This document shows positions 34,200 through 43,055 of a DNA stretch of 64,000 bases, piece after piece. Source of the stretch: Paenibacillus sp. URB8-2. Its GTDB lineage: Bacteria; Bacillota; Bacilli; Paenibacillales; Paenibacillaceae. A model generated the notes under the pieces. That model saw only the letters and a list, made by a program, of their open reading frames with translations, did no database searches and had not been told where the DNA came from. The translations under genes were made by a program, and so were the position numbers. Numbering within the stretch: the stretch's first letter is position 1; each line of letters begins with the position of its first letter. The stretch is from NCBI RefSeq assembly GCF_013393385.1, contig NZ_AP023239.1:4464001-4528000 (forward strand), read 5' to 3'.

Positions 34200-35674
34200 T
34201 GCCCGTCACCTCCGGACCTTTTGTCCTTCAGCCATTTGGGCGCTCCCTTGTTCTTGCGGTTGCGCTCCCGCTCCGCGTTGCGGGGCTTGTTGCCCGCGGG
34301 AGCGGACGCCTGGGCTCCGCGCGGCCCGGAGCCCGTCCTGCCGCCCGGTGCCGCCGGGCGCGCCTTGCCGCCGCGCGGCTCCTCGTGACGCCCATTCTCG
34401 GCGTCACGGCCGGCCTGCCCGCGCCCGGCCGCGCCCCCCGGTGCCGGCGCGGCGTGCGGGCGGATGCCGGCGGTCCGCACCGCCGGCAGGCCGCTGCGCG
34501 GCTTCTCGCGGCGCGGGCCTGCGCCGCCGCGCACTTCCTCCGGCGGCAGAATTTTGCCGCCGTACAGCGCGCGTTCGCTCAAGTCGATGCCGAGCTCACG
34601 AGCGAACTTGCGCATAATGAACGTCTGCTGCGGCGTGACGATCGACAGCGACAGGCCGCTGCGGCCCATTCGTCCCGTCCGTCCCGCCCGGTGCACATAG
34701 TGCTCCGCGTCGAACGCGGGATCGAAGCTGACGACAAGCGGCAAATCCTCGATGTCCAGCCCGCGCGCCGCCACGTCGCTCGCAACCAGCACAAGGAATT
34801 TGCCCTCCCGGAAACGGCCCAGCACCGTGCTGCGCGTCACCTTGTCGGCGTCGCCGTACAGCGCCGCCGCCGTCAGTCCGAGGTGATTCAGTTTGGCTTC
34901 CACCTCCGCAATCGCCTCAGCCGTGTTGACGAAGACAATCGCCCGCTTCGGATTGTAATAGCGAAGCACCCGCCGAAGCGCATCGACCTTGTCCCGCTCC
35001 TCCACGGCGATATAAAGATGCTCCAGTCCGCGCGCCGTCCTAGCCTCCGGATCGATGCCGACCTCGGCCGGATCGTTCATGACCTTGGAGGCCAGCGCCC
35101 GCGTCTCCGGTCCGATCGTCGCCGACAGCATCACGAGCTGGCGGCTGCGCAGGGCGCTTGCGATAATCTTCTCCAGTTCGCCCGCCCCGCCGAGTTGGAA
35201 CATTTGGTCCGCCTCGTCGAGGACGATCGTGGCGACCTCGTGCATCTTCAGCTTGCGCAGTCCGATCAGCTCACGCACACGTCCCGGTGTGCCCACGACC
35301 AGCTGCGGATGCTCGCGCAGCCTTTCGATCTGGCGTCCGACCGCCGCACCGCCGATCAGCCCGAGCGTACGGATGCCGCGTCCCTCGCCGTAACGCTCCG
35401 CTTCGCGCACAATCTGCATCGCGAGCTCCTGAGTCGGGGCAAGCACCAGCTTCTGGACCGCTCGGAGCTGCGGATCGATTCCTTGCAGAAGGGGCAGCAG
35501 GTAAGCCAGCGTTTTGCCCGTTCCGGTCTGGGAAGCTGCGAGCACATCCCGTCCTTCCAGCAGCAGCGGAATAGTCTCCGCCTGAACGGGAGAAGGAGAG
35601 GTGATGCCGAATTCCGTCAATCGGGCTTCAAGGTCTTCCTGGATGCCGATAGCCGCAAAAGAAGCTTTATTCAT
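34196..35674 (-). CDS. DEAD-box RNA helicase with an Arg/Gly/Pro-rich tail
   Basis: 492 residues. The Q motif region is FGITSPSPVQAETIP. Motif I is ASQTGTGKT, motif II VLDEADQ, motif III SATIG, motif V DVAARGLDIED and motif VI HRAGRTGRMGR. The last 120 residues are a basic, Arg/Gly/Ala/Pro-rich disordered tail ending in KNKGAPKWLKDKRSGGDGQ, which would bind RNA. Such helicases act in ribosome assembly, RNA decay or cold adaptation. The ATG at 35674 is 12 bases after AAAAGG; an ATG at 35686 abuts that site. It heads an operon with ecsAB, an unusual partnership. Confidence 0.9.
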   Translation of the reverse strand: MNKASFAAIGIQEDLEARLTEFGITSPSPVQAETIPLLLEGRDVLAASQTGTGKTLAYLLPLLQGIDPQLRAVQKLVLAPTQELAMQIVREAERYGEGRGIRTLGLIGGAAVGRQIERLREHPQLVVGTPGRVRELIGLRKLKMHEVATIVLDEADQMFQLGGAGELEKIIASALRSRQLVMLSATIGPETRALASKVMNDPAEVGIDPEARTARGLEHLYIAVEERDKVDALRRVLRYYNPKRAIVFVNTAEAIAEVEAKLNHLGLTAAALYGDADKVTRSTVLGRFREGKFLVLVASDVAARGLDIEDLPLVVSFDPAFDAEHYVHRAGRTGRMGRSGLSLSIVTPQQTFIMRKFARELGIDLSERALYGGKILPPEEVRGGAGPRREKPRSGLPAVRTAGIRPHAAPAPGGAAGRGQAGRDAENGRHEEPRGGKARPAAPGGRTGSGPRGAQASAPAGNKPRNAERERNRKNKGAPKWLKDKRSGGDGQ

Positions 35675-35767
35675 AGGGAAATTCATCCTTTTCACTGTAT
35701 AGTATCCATTCATTATATGCCAAAAAGGCCTATCCACCAAATGGAAGGCCATCTGCTCTTCTTTATG

Positions 35768-36544
35768 CTATTTCCGGTTAAGCATCTTGTAAGTCAGCTT
35801 GTCCGCCAGCCGCGGGAACAGCCCGTACAAGCGAATGCTGGCAGCCGCCAGCCTTGGCAAATCCAGCTCTTCCTTATCCTTCTCCATCAGTTTCACTATC
35901 TTTTCGGCGACATATTGAGGACTCATCATGAAGCCGCCCACATTCTTGACGTAGTCTCCGGAGGGATCGGCCAGATTGAAAAACTCGGTCTCAATCGGTC
36001 CCGGATTGACCGCCGACACGGTAATGCCGCTGTGGCGCAGCTCCTGCCTCAGCGCGTTTGTGAAGCCGAGGACGGCATGCTTCGAGGCGGTATAGGCCGC
36101 CGCCCGCGAGGTGCCGATCTTGCCGGCCATCGAGGCCACATTGACGATCTGTCCGCTTCCCCGCTCCAGCATATGCGGAACTGCCGCCTTGGTGCAGCGG
36201 ACGACGCCCATGTAATTAACGTTCATCATTTCATTGAACTCTTCGACCGGCATTTCCGTGAAGTCCCCGAACCTGCCATAGCCCGCATTATTGAGCAAAA
36301 TATCGATTCTGCCGTACGCCGCAATAATCTTGGCGAAAGTCTCTTCCACTTCGCCGGAACGGCTCACATCGCAGCGGTATAGTCCGTACCCTCCCGTTAT
36401 CCCTTCCGCAGCAGTCTTCAGCTTGTCCTCCGACCTGGCAAGCAGCACAGGAATGGCTCCGCGCTGTCCGAGCAGACGCGCCGTAAGCGCGCCGATGCCG
36501 CTGGAAGCGCCGGTGATGACTACGATTTTACCCTTAAGCTCCAT
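35768..36544 (-). CDS. Short-chain dehydrogenase/reductase
   Basis: 258 residues. The cofactor motif is TGASSGIG. The structural motif is NNAGYG. The catalytic Ser is in VNVASMAG and the Tyr/Lys in YTASKHA, followed by NPGPIETEF. It is a classical NAD(P)-dependent oxidoreductase of the DltE/YqjQ-like type; the substrate is unknown. I chose the ATG at 36544, preceded by GAGGG. An upstream in-frame ATG at 36580 has a weaker site. Confidence 0.88.
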   Translation of the reverse strand: MELKGKIVVITGASSGIGALTARLLGQRGAIPVLLARSEDKLKTAAEGITGGYGLYRCDVSRSGEVEETFAKIIAAYGRIDILLNNAGYGRFGDFTEMPVEEFNEMMNVNYMGVVRCTKAAVPHMLERGSGQIVNVASMAGKIGTSRAAAYTASKHAVLGFTNALRQELRHSGITVSAVNPGPIETEFFNLADPSGDYVKNVGGFMMSPQYVAEKIVKLMEKDKEELDLPRLAAASIRLYGLFPRLADKLTYKMLNRK

Positions 36545-36596
36545 CGCCCGACCCTCAGCTCCTATCTTGCTTGATGACATACTCTCTCTTACAATT

Positions 36597-37055
36597 CTAA
36601 GAGATCATCACCTGAATATCCAGCTCACCGATTCCGTCCATAACGAGGGGAATACTCAGCGCTTTGCGGGGCAGGAAGGCTACCAGATTTTCGGATTTCA
36701 GTACTTGGGGAGGCGTGATATCCACCACAACGCCCTGATTGGACAGCATGGTGCTCGCGTTGCCGCTGATCATGTTGCCTAGCTCCGAAATGGCGCTTTG
36801 CCCCATCTCGTCCATCTCCGCAATGGGATAGCCGCCCATCATGGCAGACACCATGCGCAGCGCCACATGTTCCGCAATGCCAAAAACGATATCGCCGCTA
36901 AGCTCCCCCGTCATTCCGACTTTTATCCATATATGGTTATCGAACAGCTCAATATCTTTTATTCCCAAATTTCCGGTCGATGGCGAGACTTGAATCACCT
37001 GTTCAATTACAACGCGCGCAGATTCCAAAAACGGATTAATCACTTCTGCCTTCAT
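36597..37055 (-). CDS. cheX: CheX-like chemotaxis phosphatase
   Basis: 152 residues. The key segment SAISELGNMISGNAS holds the E-x2-N pair that CheC/CheX/FliY phosphatases use to dephosphorylate CheY-P. The family removes the excitation signal in chemotaxis or analogous two-component systems. The gene stands away from other chemotaxis genes, as is common for cheX. GGGGGA precedes the ATG at a rather long spacing. Confidence 0.8.
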   Translation of the reverse strand: MKAEVINPFLESARVVIEQVIQVSPSTGNLGIKDIELFDNHIWIKVGMTGELSGDIVFGIAEHVALRMVSAMMGGYPIAEMDEMGQSAISELGNMISGNASTMLSNQGVVVDITPPQVLKSENLVAFLPRKALSIPLVMDGIGELDIQVMIS

Positions 37056-37202
37056 AATAGTGCTGAGTCCCCCTTTGCCGGACTTAAGTCATATTCCAAA
37101 AGTCCCACGACGATCTTGGTATAGTATATCTCATATATCGGCACAATTCACCAAAAATTAATGCTTGTCCCAAGGAAATAAACGAAGGGGTGAGCGGTGT
37201 CA

Positions 37203-37231
37203 TTGCCCTGCCGGATAGAATCTCCTATAAT
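37203..37231 (+). promoter_or_regulatory. Promoter of the LysR gene at 37.3 kb
   Basis: TTGCCC at 37203, 17-base spacer, TATAAT at 37226, 80 bases before the start codon. Confidence 0.65.
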
Positions 37232-37310
37232 TTAATTAAATGCCAACGTTCGGCGTAAACTATGTACATAACCGATAAGTCAACAAATGGTTGGCCAAGG
37301 GAGGTATTCC

Positions 37311-38216
37311 ATGAACATCAGCCAACTGGAGACGCTTATCATGATCTCCAAAACGATGAGCTTCCGCAAGGCGGGAGAACTACTCAATCTGACCCAGCCG
37401 GCAGTTTCCGCTCAAATCAAGAGCCTTGAGGAAGAGTTCAAGACCCAGCTAGTGGACCGGAACCAGCCCGTTACGCTGACGGACAAGGGACAGGTATTCC
37501 TTACGCATGCGGAGCAGATCGTAAATATCGTCGACGATTTAAAGCTGAGGCTTGCCGACCTGGATGAAACGCCGCAGGGCCACATCATACTGGGGACGAC
37601 GACCTCCATCGCGATCCAGATTCTGCCGCGTATTCTATCGTATTTTCAGGACCAATTTCCTCATATCAAAACATCCATCCAATCCATGTCCTCTACGCAG
37701 ATCTATCAGCATGTCGAGAACGGCCTCGTCGATGTCGGCATCGGTTACCTGATCGGAAACAGTCCTAGCATGAGCACTTCCACCCTCTACTATGATACTT
37801 TCGAACTGGTCGTGTCCCCGAGACATCCGCTGGCTTCGGCGCCCGGAGGCGCCCGCGTCGAGGTGCTTGGCCAAACTCCGCTCATTCTGCTCTCGCCCGA
37901 TACGGTCGGACGGATGTTCGCAGAAGAGGTGTTTGCCAAGCACGGCATTCAGACCCATGTCATCATGGAGCTGACAAGCAGTGAAGAAGTGAAGCGGATG
38001 GTGGAACTGGATCTGGGCGCAGGCATCATTTCCAAGCAGTCGGTGGCGGAGGAAGTCCGTGCGGGAACACTCAAGATTATTCCGATCATGGAGCTGGAGG
38101 TAACCCATCCCGTCGGAGTTATCACCAAATCGGGAAAATATGTCAACTCGGCCATGCGGCAGTTCCTCAGCGATCTTAAAGGGATGCCGGAGACGCAGTT
38201 TATCGGTTCGGAATAG
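37311..38216 (+). CDS. LysR-family transcriptional regulator
   Basis: 301 residues. The N-terminal helix-turn-helix is MSFRKAGELLNLTQPAVSAQ, then IKSLEEEF. A periplasmic-binding-protein-like effector domain follows (HIILGTTTSIAIQILP to GAGIISKQSV). AAGGGAGG precedes the ATG. The target is not evident: the downstream PHP phosphatase follows after 45 bases on the same strand and may be co-transcribed. Confidence 0.9.
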   Translation: MNISQLETLIMISKTMSFRKAGELLNLTQPAVSAQIKSLEEEFKTQLVDRNQPVTLTDKGQVFLTHAEQIVNIVDDLKLRLADLDETPQGHIILGTTTSIAIQILPRILSYFQDQFPHIKTSIQSMSSTQIYQHVENGLVDVGIGYLIGNSPSMSTSTLYYDTFELVVSPRHPLASAPGGARVEVLGQTPLILLSPDTVGRMFAEEVFAKHGIQTHVIMELTSSEEVKRMVELDLGAGIISKQSVAEEVRAGTLKIIPIMELEVTHPVGVITKSGKYVNSAMRQFLSDLKGMPETQFIGSE

Positions 38217-38261
38217 GACGTCATTAATTTACACAATTTGGCCTAAGGAGATGTTCTTTCA

Positions 38262-39071
38262 ATGAAATTCGACCTGCATACCCATCATTTCCGCTGCGGC
38301 CACGCCGACGGAAACATTCGTAATTACGTTGAGGCCGGCATTAAGGTAGGGCTCGGAGTCATAGGCATTTCGGATCACACCCCCTATTTCGGAGATCCGA
38401 GCGATCAAGCTTTTCCGCATATTGCCATGGCCAAATCGGAATTCGCCGCTTATGTGGAAGAAGTGCTCGCCTTGAAAAAAGAGTATGAAGGCGTAATCGA
38501 CGTCCTGCTTGGCATTGAATCCGACTATTTCCCGGAGCATGTGGAGACGTACCGGAAAATGCTGGACGCGTATCCTTTCGACTACGTGATCGGCTCGGTG
38601 CACAACACGGGGGGCCTCAGCATTTTTAACAAAGGACGCTGGAAGGGCCTGGAGACCAAAGAGAAGATTGCGATCAAAACAGAGTATTACCGGCTTATCT
38701 CCGAGTCCGCCCGCAGCGGCATGTTCCAAATCCTCGGCCATATCGACGCCATGAAGGGCAACTATCCCGATTTCTCGAATATTCTTGCCCCGGGACCGCT
38801 CGACGATTGCCTGAAGGTCATTGCCGATAGCGGTGTGGCGATTGAGATCAACACCTCCGGAAAGACCAAGCTGAGCGGCGGCTGGTACCCTTCGGACGAC
38901 ATCCTGGAACGGGCGCTGCGCTTCGGCGTGGAGGTAACGTTCGGGTCGGACGCGCACAAGCCGTCAAGGGTAGGCGACGAGCATGAAGCGGTGGCGGCCC
39001 GGTTGAAGGAAATCGGCTTTACCTCCTGGGTTTACTACAAGCAGCGGCAGAGAGTAGAGCTGCCATTATAA
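38262..39071 (+). CDS. PHP-family histidinol-phosphatase
   Basis: 269 residues. The PHP metal motifs are DLHTHHFRCGHA at the N-terminus, GISDHTPY, the IESDY segment, GSVH, LGHID and GSDAHKPS. This set is typical of HisK-type histidinol-phosphate phosphatases, which remove phosphate from L-histidinol phosphate in histidine synthesis. Other substrates are possible because the gene is away from his genes. TAAGGAGA precedes the ATG. Confidence 0.85.
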   Translation: MKFDLHTHHFRCGHADGNIRNYVEAGIKVGLGVIGISDHTPYFGDPSDQAFPHIAMAKSEFAAYVEEVLALKKEYEGVIDVLLGIESDYFPEHVETYRKMLDAYPFDYVIGSVHNTGGLSIFNKGRWKGLETKEKIAIKTEYYRLISESARSGMFQILGHIDAMKGNYPDFSNILAPGPLDDCLKVIADSGVAIEINTSGKTKLSGGWYPSDDILERALRFGVEVTFGSDAHKPSRVGDEHEAVAARLKEIGFTSWVYYKQRQRVELPL

Positions 39072-39130
39072 GGATGGATAATCCGCGGCAGCGTGAGCTG
39101 GAGGGTGCAAGGATTAACATGGGACGGCGG

Positions 39131-39190
39131 GAAAAAGATAACAGCGGCAGTTCGGGAGACTTTGACAGGTCCCGGCTGCCGCTGTTTATT
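39131..39190. terminator. Terminator between hisK-type gene and the HhH gene
   Basis: Stem CAGCGGCAG / CTGCCGCTG extended inward by GGGA / TCCC, with TTTATT on the plus strand and TTATCTTTTT on the minus strand. Confidence 0.75.
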
Positions 39191-39193
39191 AAT

Positions 39194-39421
39194 TCACCTC
39201 TGCATCTTATCCGCAAAATGTAATCCTTTGGCCGTCATTGCCTGCCTCAGTTGATCCAACGCTTTCGGACCCATTCCATGCAGTTTCAGAAGTTCCGCTT
39301 CGCCAGCCTCCGCAAGCTGCTCCAAAGTCAAATACCCCGCCCCCTGAAGCGCTCTTCTTGCCGGTTTGCTCAGTTTTTCGGGAAACCCGCTTTGCGGACC
39401 GGCAATATCGTGCTCGTCCAT
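39194..39421 (-). CDS. Small helix-hairpin-helix protein (RNA polymerase alpha-CTD-like)
   Basis: 75 residues. LSKPARRALQGAGYLTLEQLAEAGEAEL followed in outline by KLHGMGPKALDQLR closely resembles the C-terminal DNA-binding domain of the RNA polymerase alpha subunit, but stands alone without the alpha N-terminal domain. Similar small proteins are annotated as DNA-binding; the role is unknown. AAGGAGGG precedes the ATG. Confidence 0.8.
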   Translation of the reverse strand: MDEHDIAGPQSGFPEKLSKPARRALQGAGYLTLEQLAEAGEAELLKLHGMGPKALDQLRQAMTAKGLHFADKMQR

Positions 39422-39558
39422 CAGATCCCTCCTTCCTTGTTCCCTGTACTTCCATTTTACCTATTAGGCTAATGATGGATACCCCCAATCGGCGCTCTCT
39501 ATGGCAGGGCTGTTTCCCGCCCAAGTTACGGACTAAGGACATGTTTGGCTGAAACGCA

Positions 39559-39587
39559 TTGACATAACGGCAAAACCGAAATAAAAT
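39559..39587 (+). promoter_or_regulatory. Promoter of the MFS exporter gene
   Basis: TTGACA at 39559, 17-base spacer, TAAAAT at 39582. The operator described next begins within the -10 box. Confidence 0.75.
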
Positions 39588-39616
39588 TGGTAACACCAAT
39601 ATTGGTATTACCAATT
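39585..39616. promoter_or_regulatory. 32-bp palindromic operator
   Basis: A near-perfect 32-bp palindrome (15 of 16 pairs) made of four alternating TTGGT / ACCAA half-sites. It overlaps the -10 box and the transcription start of the MFS gene, the position expected for a repressor site. Confidence 0.75.
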
Positions 39617-39689
39617 CGATTTTTAAGCATTACTCAATGCATTCGGAATGGACTTACCCCGGTCTTTATGGGGAGAGGAGGACCGTCCT

Positions 39690-41114
39690 GTGATTACTCC
39701 CAAGCTGCGCAATACGGCTTTGCTTGTGGCCGGTTGTTATTTCATGGAGAACCTTGACAGTACCATTGTTACAACGGCGGTGCCCGTAATGAGCCGGGCG
39801 CTTGATGTCTCTTCGGCTCAAATGGGACTGATTGTTACCGCATACATGGTCACGTTGGCCGTGTTTATCCCCATCAGCGGCTGGCTTGCCGAGAAGTTCG
39901 GAACCCGGCCGGTATTTCTGTCGGCCATCGCGATCTTTACGATCGCTTCGCTTGCCTGCGCGCTGTCTCCAACTCTTGAAGTGCTTGTCGCCGCGCGGGT
40001 ACTGCAAGGATTCGGGGGCGCGATGATGGTTCCGGTCGGCCGCGTGGTTGTCATCAAGCATACGGAGAAGCGGGATCTGCTGAAAATCATGTCTTATCTT
40101 GTCTGGCCCGGGCTGATCTCGCCCGCCATCGCGCCGCTTGCCGGCGGACTCATCATCACGTACGCCTCGTGGGAATACCTGTTTCTGATTAACATCCCGC
40201 TTGGCATTGCCGGATTTATCGCCGCCTGGAAACTGATCGACGACAGCGCCGAATCGGCACCGTCCAGACTGGACGTAACCGGAGTAGCGCTCACGGGCAT
40301 CGGGGTAGGCGGTCTGACTTACGCGGCGCATGTGCTTGCAGATTCCGGGGCCGCCTGGAGCAAGGGTTTGCTGTTGGCAGCGGTCTTCCTTATCGTCGCC
40401 GTTATCGCCGTCAAGCATCTGTTGACCGTCTCCAACCCGATTGTGGAGCTGCGGATATTAACTATCCCGACCTTTCGCTCCTCTCAGCTCGGCAGTTCCC
40501 TGTACTGGATGATGGTCGGATCCGCGCCTTTTATGCTGACACTGCTGTTTCAGAACGTCTTCGGCTGGAGTCCGACGCTTGCGGGCGGCATTGTACTGTT
40601 TATTTTTGTCGGAAACATCGGCATTAAGCCTGCGACGACCTTCCTGATCAACCGGTTCGGCTTTCGCCGCGTTCTGATCGTTTCTACAGCAATCGGCGCA
40701 CTGACCATGATTCTGAACGGACTGATTACGCCGGCTGTTCCGATCGTGCTTATTGCCCTGCTCACGCTGATCAGCGGCATTGTCCGCTCCACGGCGCTAA
40801 CGGCTTATACCACAATGGCGTACAGCGATATTTCGCCGGAGAATACGCGTCATGCCAATGCGCTGGCGTCGACGATGCAGAACCTTGCCGCCGCCTTTGG
40901 CATCGCCTCGGCAACGGTGGTGCTGCGCGCCGGGGAGCCAATTGCGAAGTGGGCTACCGGATCTTCCGGCAGCTCGGGAGCTTATACCGTATCTTTCTTT
41001 ATTTTGGGCATCATCGCTTCATTGGCGACGCTGGAGGCGGTACGGCTTGACCCGGCCGCAGGCAATGCTCTCCGGCGGAAGCAGACCGGCGAAAGTCTGA
41101 ATAGTCCTAATTAA
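39690..41114 (+). CDS. MFS drug-type exporter (DHA2, EmrB/QacA family)
   Basis: 474 residues with about 14 hydrophobic segments. ENLDSTIVTTAVPVM is DHA2 motif D1, GWLAEKFGTRPVF is motif A and RVLQGFGGAMMVPVGR is motif B. LISPAIAPLAGGLI is motif C of antiporters. It probably exports toxic compounds in exchange for protons. I chose GTG at 39690 because AGGAGG lies 8 bases upstream; the ATG at 39648 lacks a ribosome site. Its promoter carries a 32-bp operator, so it is repressor-controlled and inducible. Confidence 0.88.
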   Translation: MITPKLRNTALLVAGCYFMENLDSTIVTTAVPVMSRALDVSSAQMGLIVTAYMVTLAVFIPISGWLAEKFGTRPVFLSAIAIFTIASLACALSPTLEVLVAARVLQGFGGAMMVPVGRVVVIKHTEKRDLLKIMSYLVWPGLISPAIAPLAGGLIITYASWEYLFLINIPLGIAGFIAAWKLIDDSAESAPSRLDVTGVALTGIGVGGLTYAAHVLADSGAAWSKGLLLAAVFLIVAVIAVKHLLTVSNPIVELRILTIPTFRSSQLGSSLYWMMVGSAPFMLTLLFQNVFGWSPTLAGGIVLFIFVGNIGIKPATTFLINRFGFRRVLIVSTAIGALTMILNGLITPAVPIVLIALLTLISGIVRSTALTAYTTMAYSDISPENTRHANALASTMQNLAAAFGIASATVVLRAGEPIAKWATGSSGSSGAYTVSFFILGIIASLATLEAVRLDPAAGNALRRKQTGESLNSPN

Positions 41115-41133
41115 AGTCTCCAAGACGTCCGAA

Positions 41134-41162
41134 CAAAAAAATGGACCCGATTTCTCGGGTCC
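41134..41162 (-). terminator. Terminator of the phosphoesterase gene
   Basis: Perfect 8-bp stem GGACCCGA / TCGGGTCC; the minus strand continues with ATTTTTTTG. Confidence 0.8.
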
Positions 41163-41276
41163 CAACAAAATCTATATTTTCAAAAGGGGGTCATGTATAC
41201 AGTTTACCCCGGCACTGTTAGAGTTTGATAACGGCATTATTTCATTTGTGTAACAAGTGCTGACCCGCTGTGGCCG

Positions 41277-42218
41277 CTATCCTTCCGTCCGGCGAAGGGT
41301 AAATACCGTCAGCTCCGGGCGGCACATAAACCGGAACGGCATATACGTTTCCCCAAAGCCCCGATTGACATACAGCTTCCTGTTCGGTTCCCCTACCGTA
41401 TAGAGGCCGCTAATATACTTGGCCGACCCGTCCGGCAGAAAGGGAGGCCCCACAAACGGAATACGAATCTGTCCGCCGTGGCTGTGTCCGGACAGCTGAA
41501 GCTGAATGGAGTATTCCAGCACGAAATCCGCATAATCCGGCTCGTGCATGAGCAGCACCGTGAACATGCCTGGCGGGATGCCGCCCATCGCCGCCTTCGG
41601 ATTGGGACCTGGGCTGTTGATCAGATAATCCTCCATTCCCGTGACGGCGATGGCTTCCCCCCCTTTCTCGAGAAGGACATGATCATTGCGCAGCACCTTG
41701 AAACCGGCAGCCTCCAGCAGACCGACCAGCTGCTCGGCATGCTTGTAATCATGATTGCCGAGCACCGCAAATTTGCCCATCGGCGCAGTCAGACCGGCAA
41801 ACAGAGGAACGGACTCCACCAAATCCTCCGGATAGCTGTCGACGATATCGCCGCTGAAGCAGATCAGGTCCGGTTCCGCCTCCCGGATATGGCGCACCAG
41901 CCGCTTGACATCATCGGCATCCTTGTTGAAGCCGAGATGCACATCGCTGAAATGAACAAGCTTCATTCCCGAAAACGCGGCGGGAAGCTCTTTCCAAGCC
42001 AGCGTTAGATGGGTAATATCCAGCCAGCGCGTCTCTCCCTGCCAGCTGTAGCCGCCCGTCAGCAGACCCGCGCCGATTAACGTCGCCGCTCCGCGGGCCA
42101 GAAACTGCCGGCGCGTTATTTTTTTGCCGCCCGTTCCGGGTGATGAAGAATCGGCCAAATTGCCGTATCCGCCGCCTGCGGCGTTAACTGAAGATTTGTT
42201 TTGCGCCGGTTCGTTCAT
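41277..42218 (-). CDS. Tat-exported or membrane-bound metallophosphoesterase
   Basis: 313 residues. A polar N-terminus carries a twin-arginine motif (ITRRQFLARG) and a hydrophobic stretch, so export by Tat is likely. The calcineurin-like domain has FSDVHLGF (D-x-H), GDIVD, GNHDY and GHSHGGQ. It is close to the YkuE/YaeI type, enzymes acting on phosphoesters or lipids. The ATG at 42218 has GGGGAAAAGG upstream; a longer frame has no better start. Confidence 0.88.
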   Translation of the reverse strand: MNEPAQNKSSVNAAGGGYGNLADSSSPGTGGKKITRRQFLARGAATLIGAGLLTGGYSWQGETRWLDITHLTLAWKELPAAFSGMKLVHFSDVHLGFNKDADDVKRLVRHIREAEPDLICFSGDIVDSYPEDLVESVPLFAGLTAPMGKFAVLGNHDYKHAEQLVGLLEAAGFKVLRNDHVLLEKGGEAIAVTGMEDYLINSPGPNPKAAMGGIPPGMFTVLLMHEPDYADFVLEYSIQLQLSGHSHGGQIRIPFVGPPFLPDGSAKYISGLYTVGEPNRKLYVNRGFGETYMPFRFMCRPELTVFTLRRTEG

Positions 42219-42347
42219 TGGCCTTTTCCCCTTTCGCACCTGAATTTCTTTGCTCCGCACCGGCTGCCGACCTCTCATTCGTCTTGCGCCGGCGCCCTGA
42301 GCGGTTTATTTACCGGGTTTTTGCCCGGCTTTGCTTTGCTTGTCCGC

Positions 42348-42910
42348 TCAATGTCCTCCACTGGATTTCAATTCATCCTTTACCTTGTCCTTCACTTCAT
42401 CCTTAACCTCGGTTTCGATGTCCACTTCGATCTCGGCCTCAATCTCTTCCTCCGGCTCGTTCCCGAGAATTTTGCGGAACAGGCCCAGCATCGCCAGCGC
42501 GTAGTACACCGTAATGAAACTGAATCCGATCTGCATGATGACCACAAGCCGAGAAGTGTTGTCTATCGGGGCGATGTCCCCGTATCCGACGGTTGTAAAG
42601 GTCGCGACGCTGAAATACAGGAACGAGATCAACTGCGTGAGCAGGTCATTCCCGATTCCTTCTCCCTGAAAGGAGGACTGGCCTGCGAAGCCAAACAGAA
42701 CAATACAATCAGGGTGCGCAAACCGCGAGTTCCCGTTACGAGAGAGTTCATGCTGATTACATTCAGCAAATCTCCCACGGAAAACAGCACATAGATGAGG
42801 AGCGGCACAACCAAAACGCCCTTGCTCACCCATTTGATCTTGACCCGGTAGAAAAAAACGGCCATCAGCACCACCACCGCCGTATTGAGGACCCACATCC
42901 ATCCGTCCAT
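42348..42910 (-). pseudogene. Potassium channel (two-TM type) with a frameshift
   Basis: The frame starting at 42910 (MDGWMWVLN) gives two N-terminal hydrophobic helices up to about residue 75. The pore helix, selectivity filter TTVGYGD and last helix lie in another frame ending at 42348. The switch occurs between 42672 and 42712 (LIVLF in one frame, GQSSFQGEG in the other), and the total length of 563 bases is one short of a multiple of 3. The C-terminus has charged repeats of the type EAEIEV and KDEVKDKV. A sequencing error cannot be excluded; if real, the channel is lost. Confidence 0.8.
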
Positions 42911-43055
42911 GATTGTTCGCTCCTGTTCGAGGTCCCCCGGGCACCCGGGAAAATTAATCAGTCGCCGCTTTCGGGCTTCCGGAAACCGTCAAAGCCGCAC
43001 CAAAAACTGCCGGGTCGGGATGGAAGCTCTCCGGCATCCGGCAGGCTCGAGGCCC

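Noticed and set aside
34199..36382. A 727-codon plus-strand open frame
   Set aside because: It is antisense to the helicase and short-chain dehydrogenase, whose motifs are unmistakable. Its protein is Arg/His/Gln-rich without a domain.
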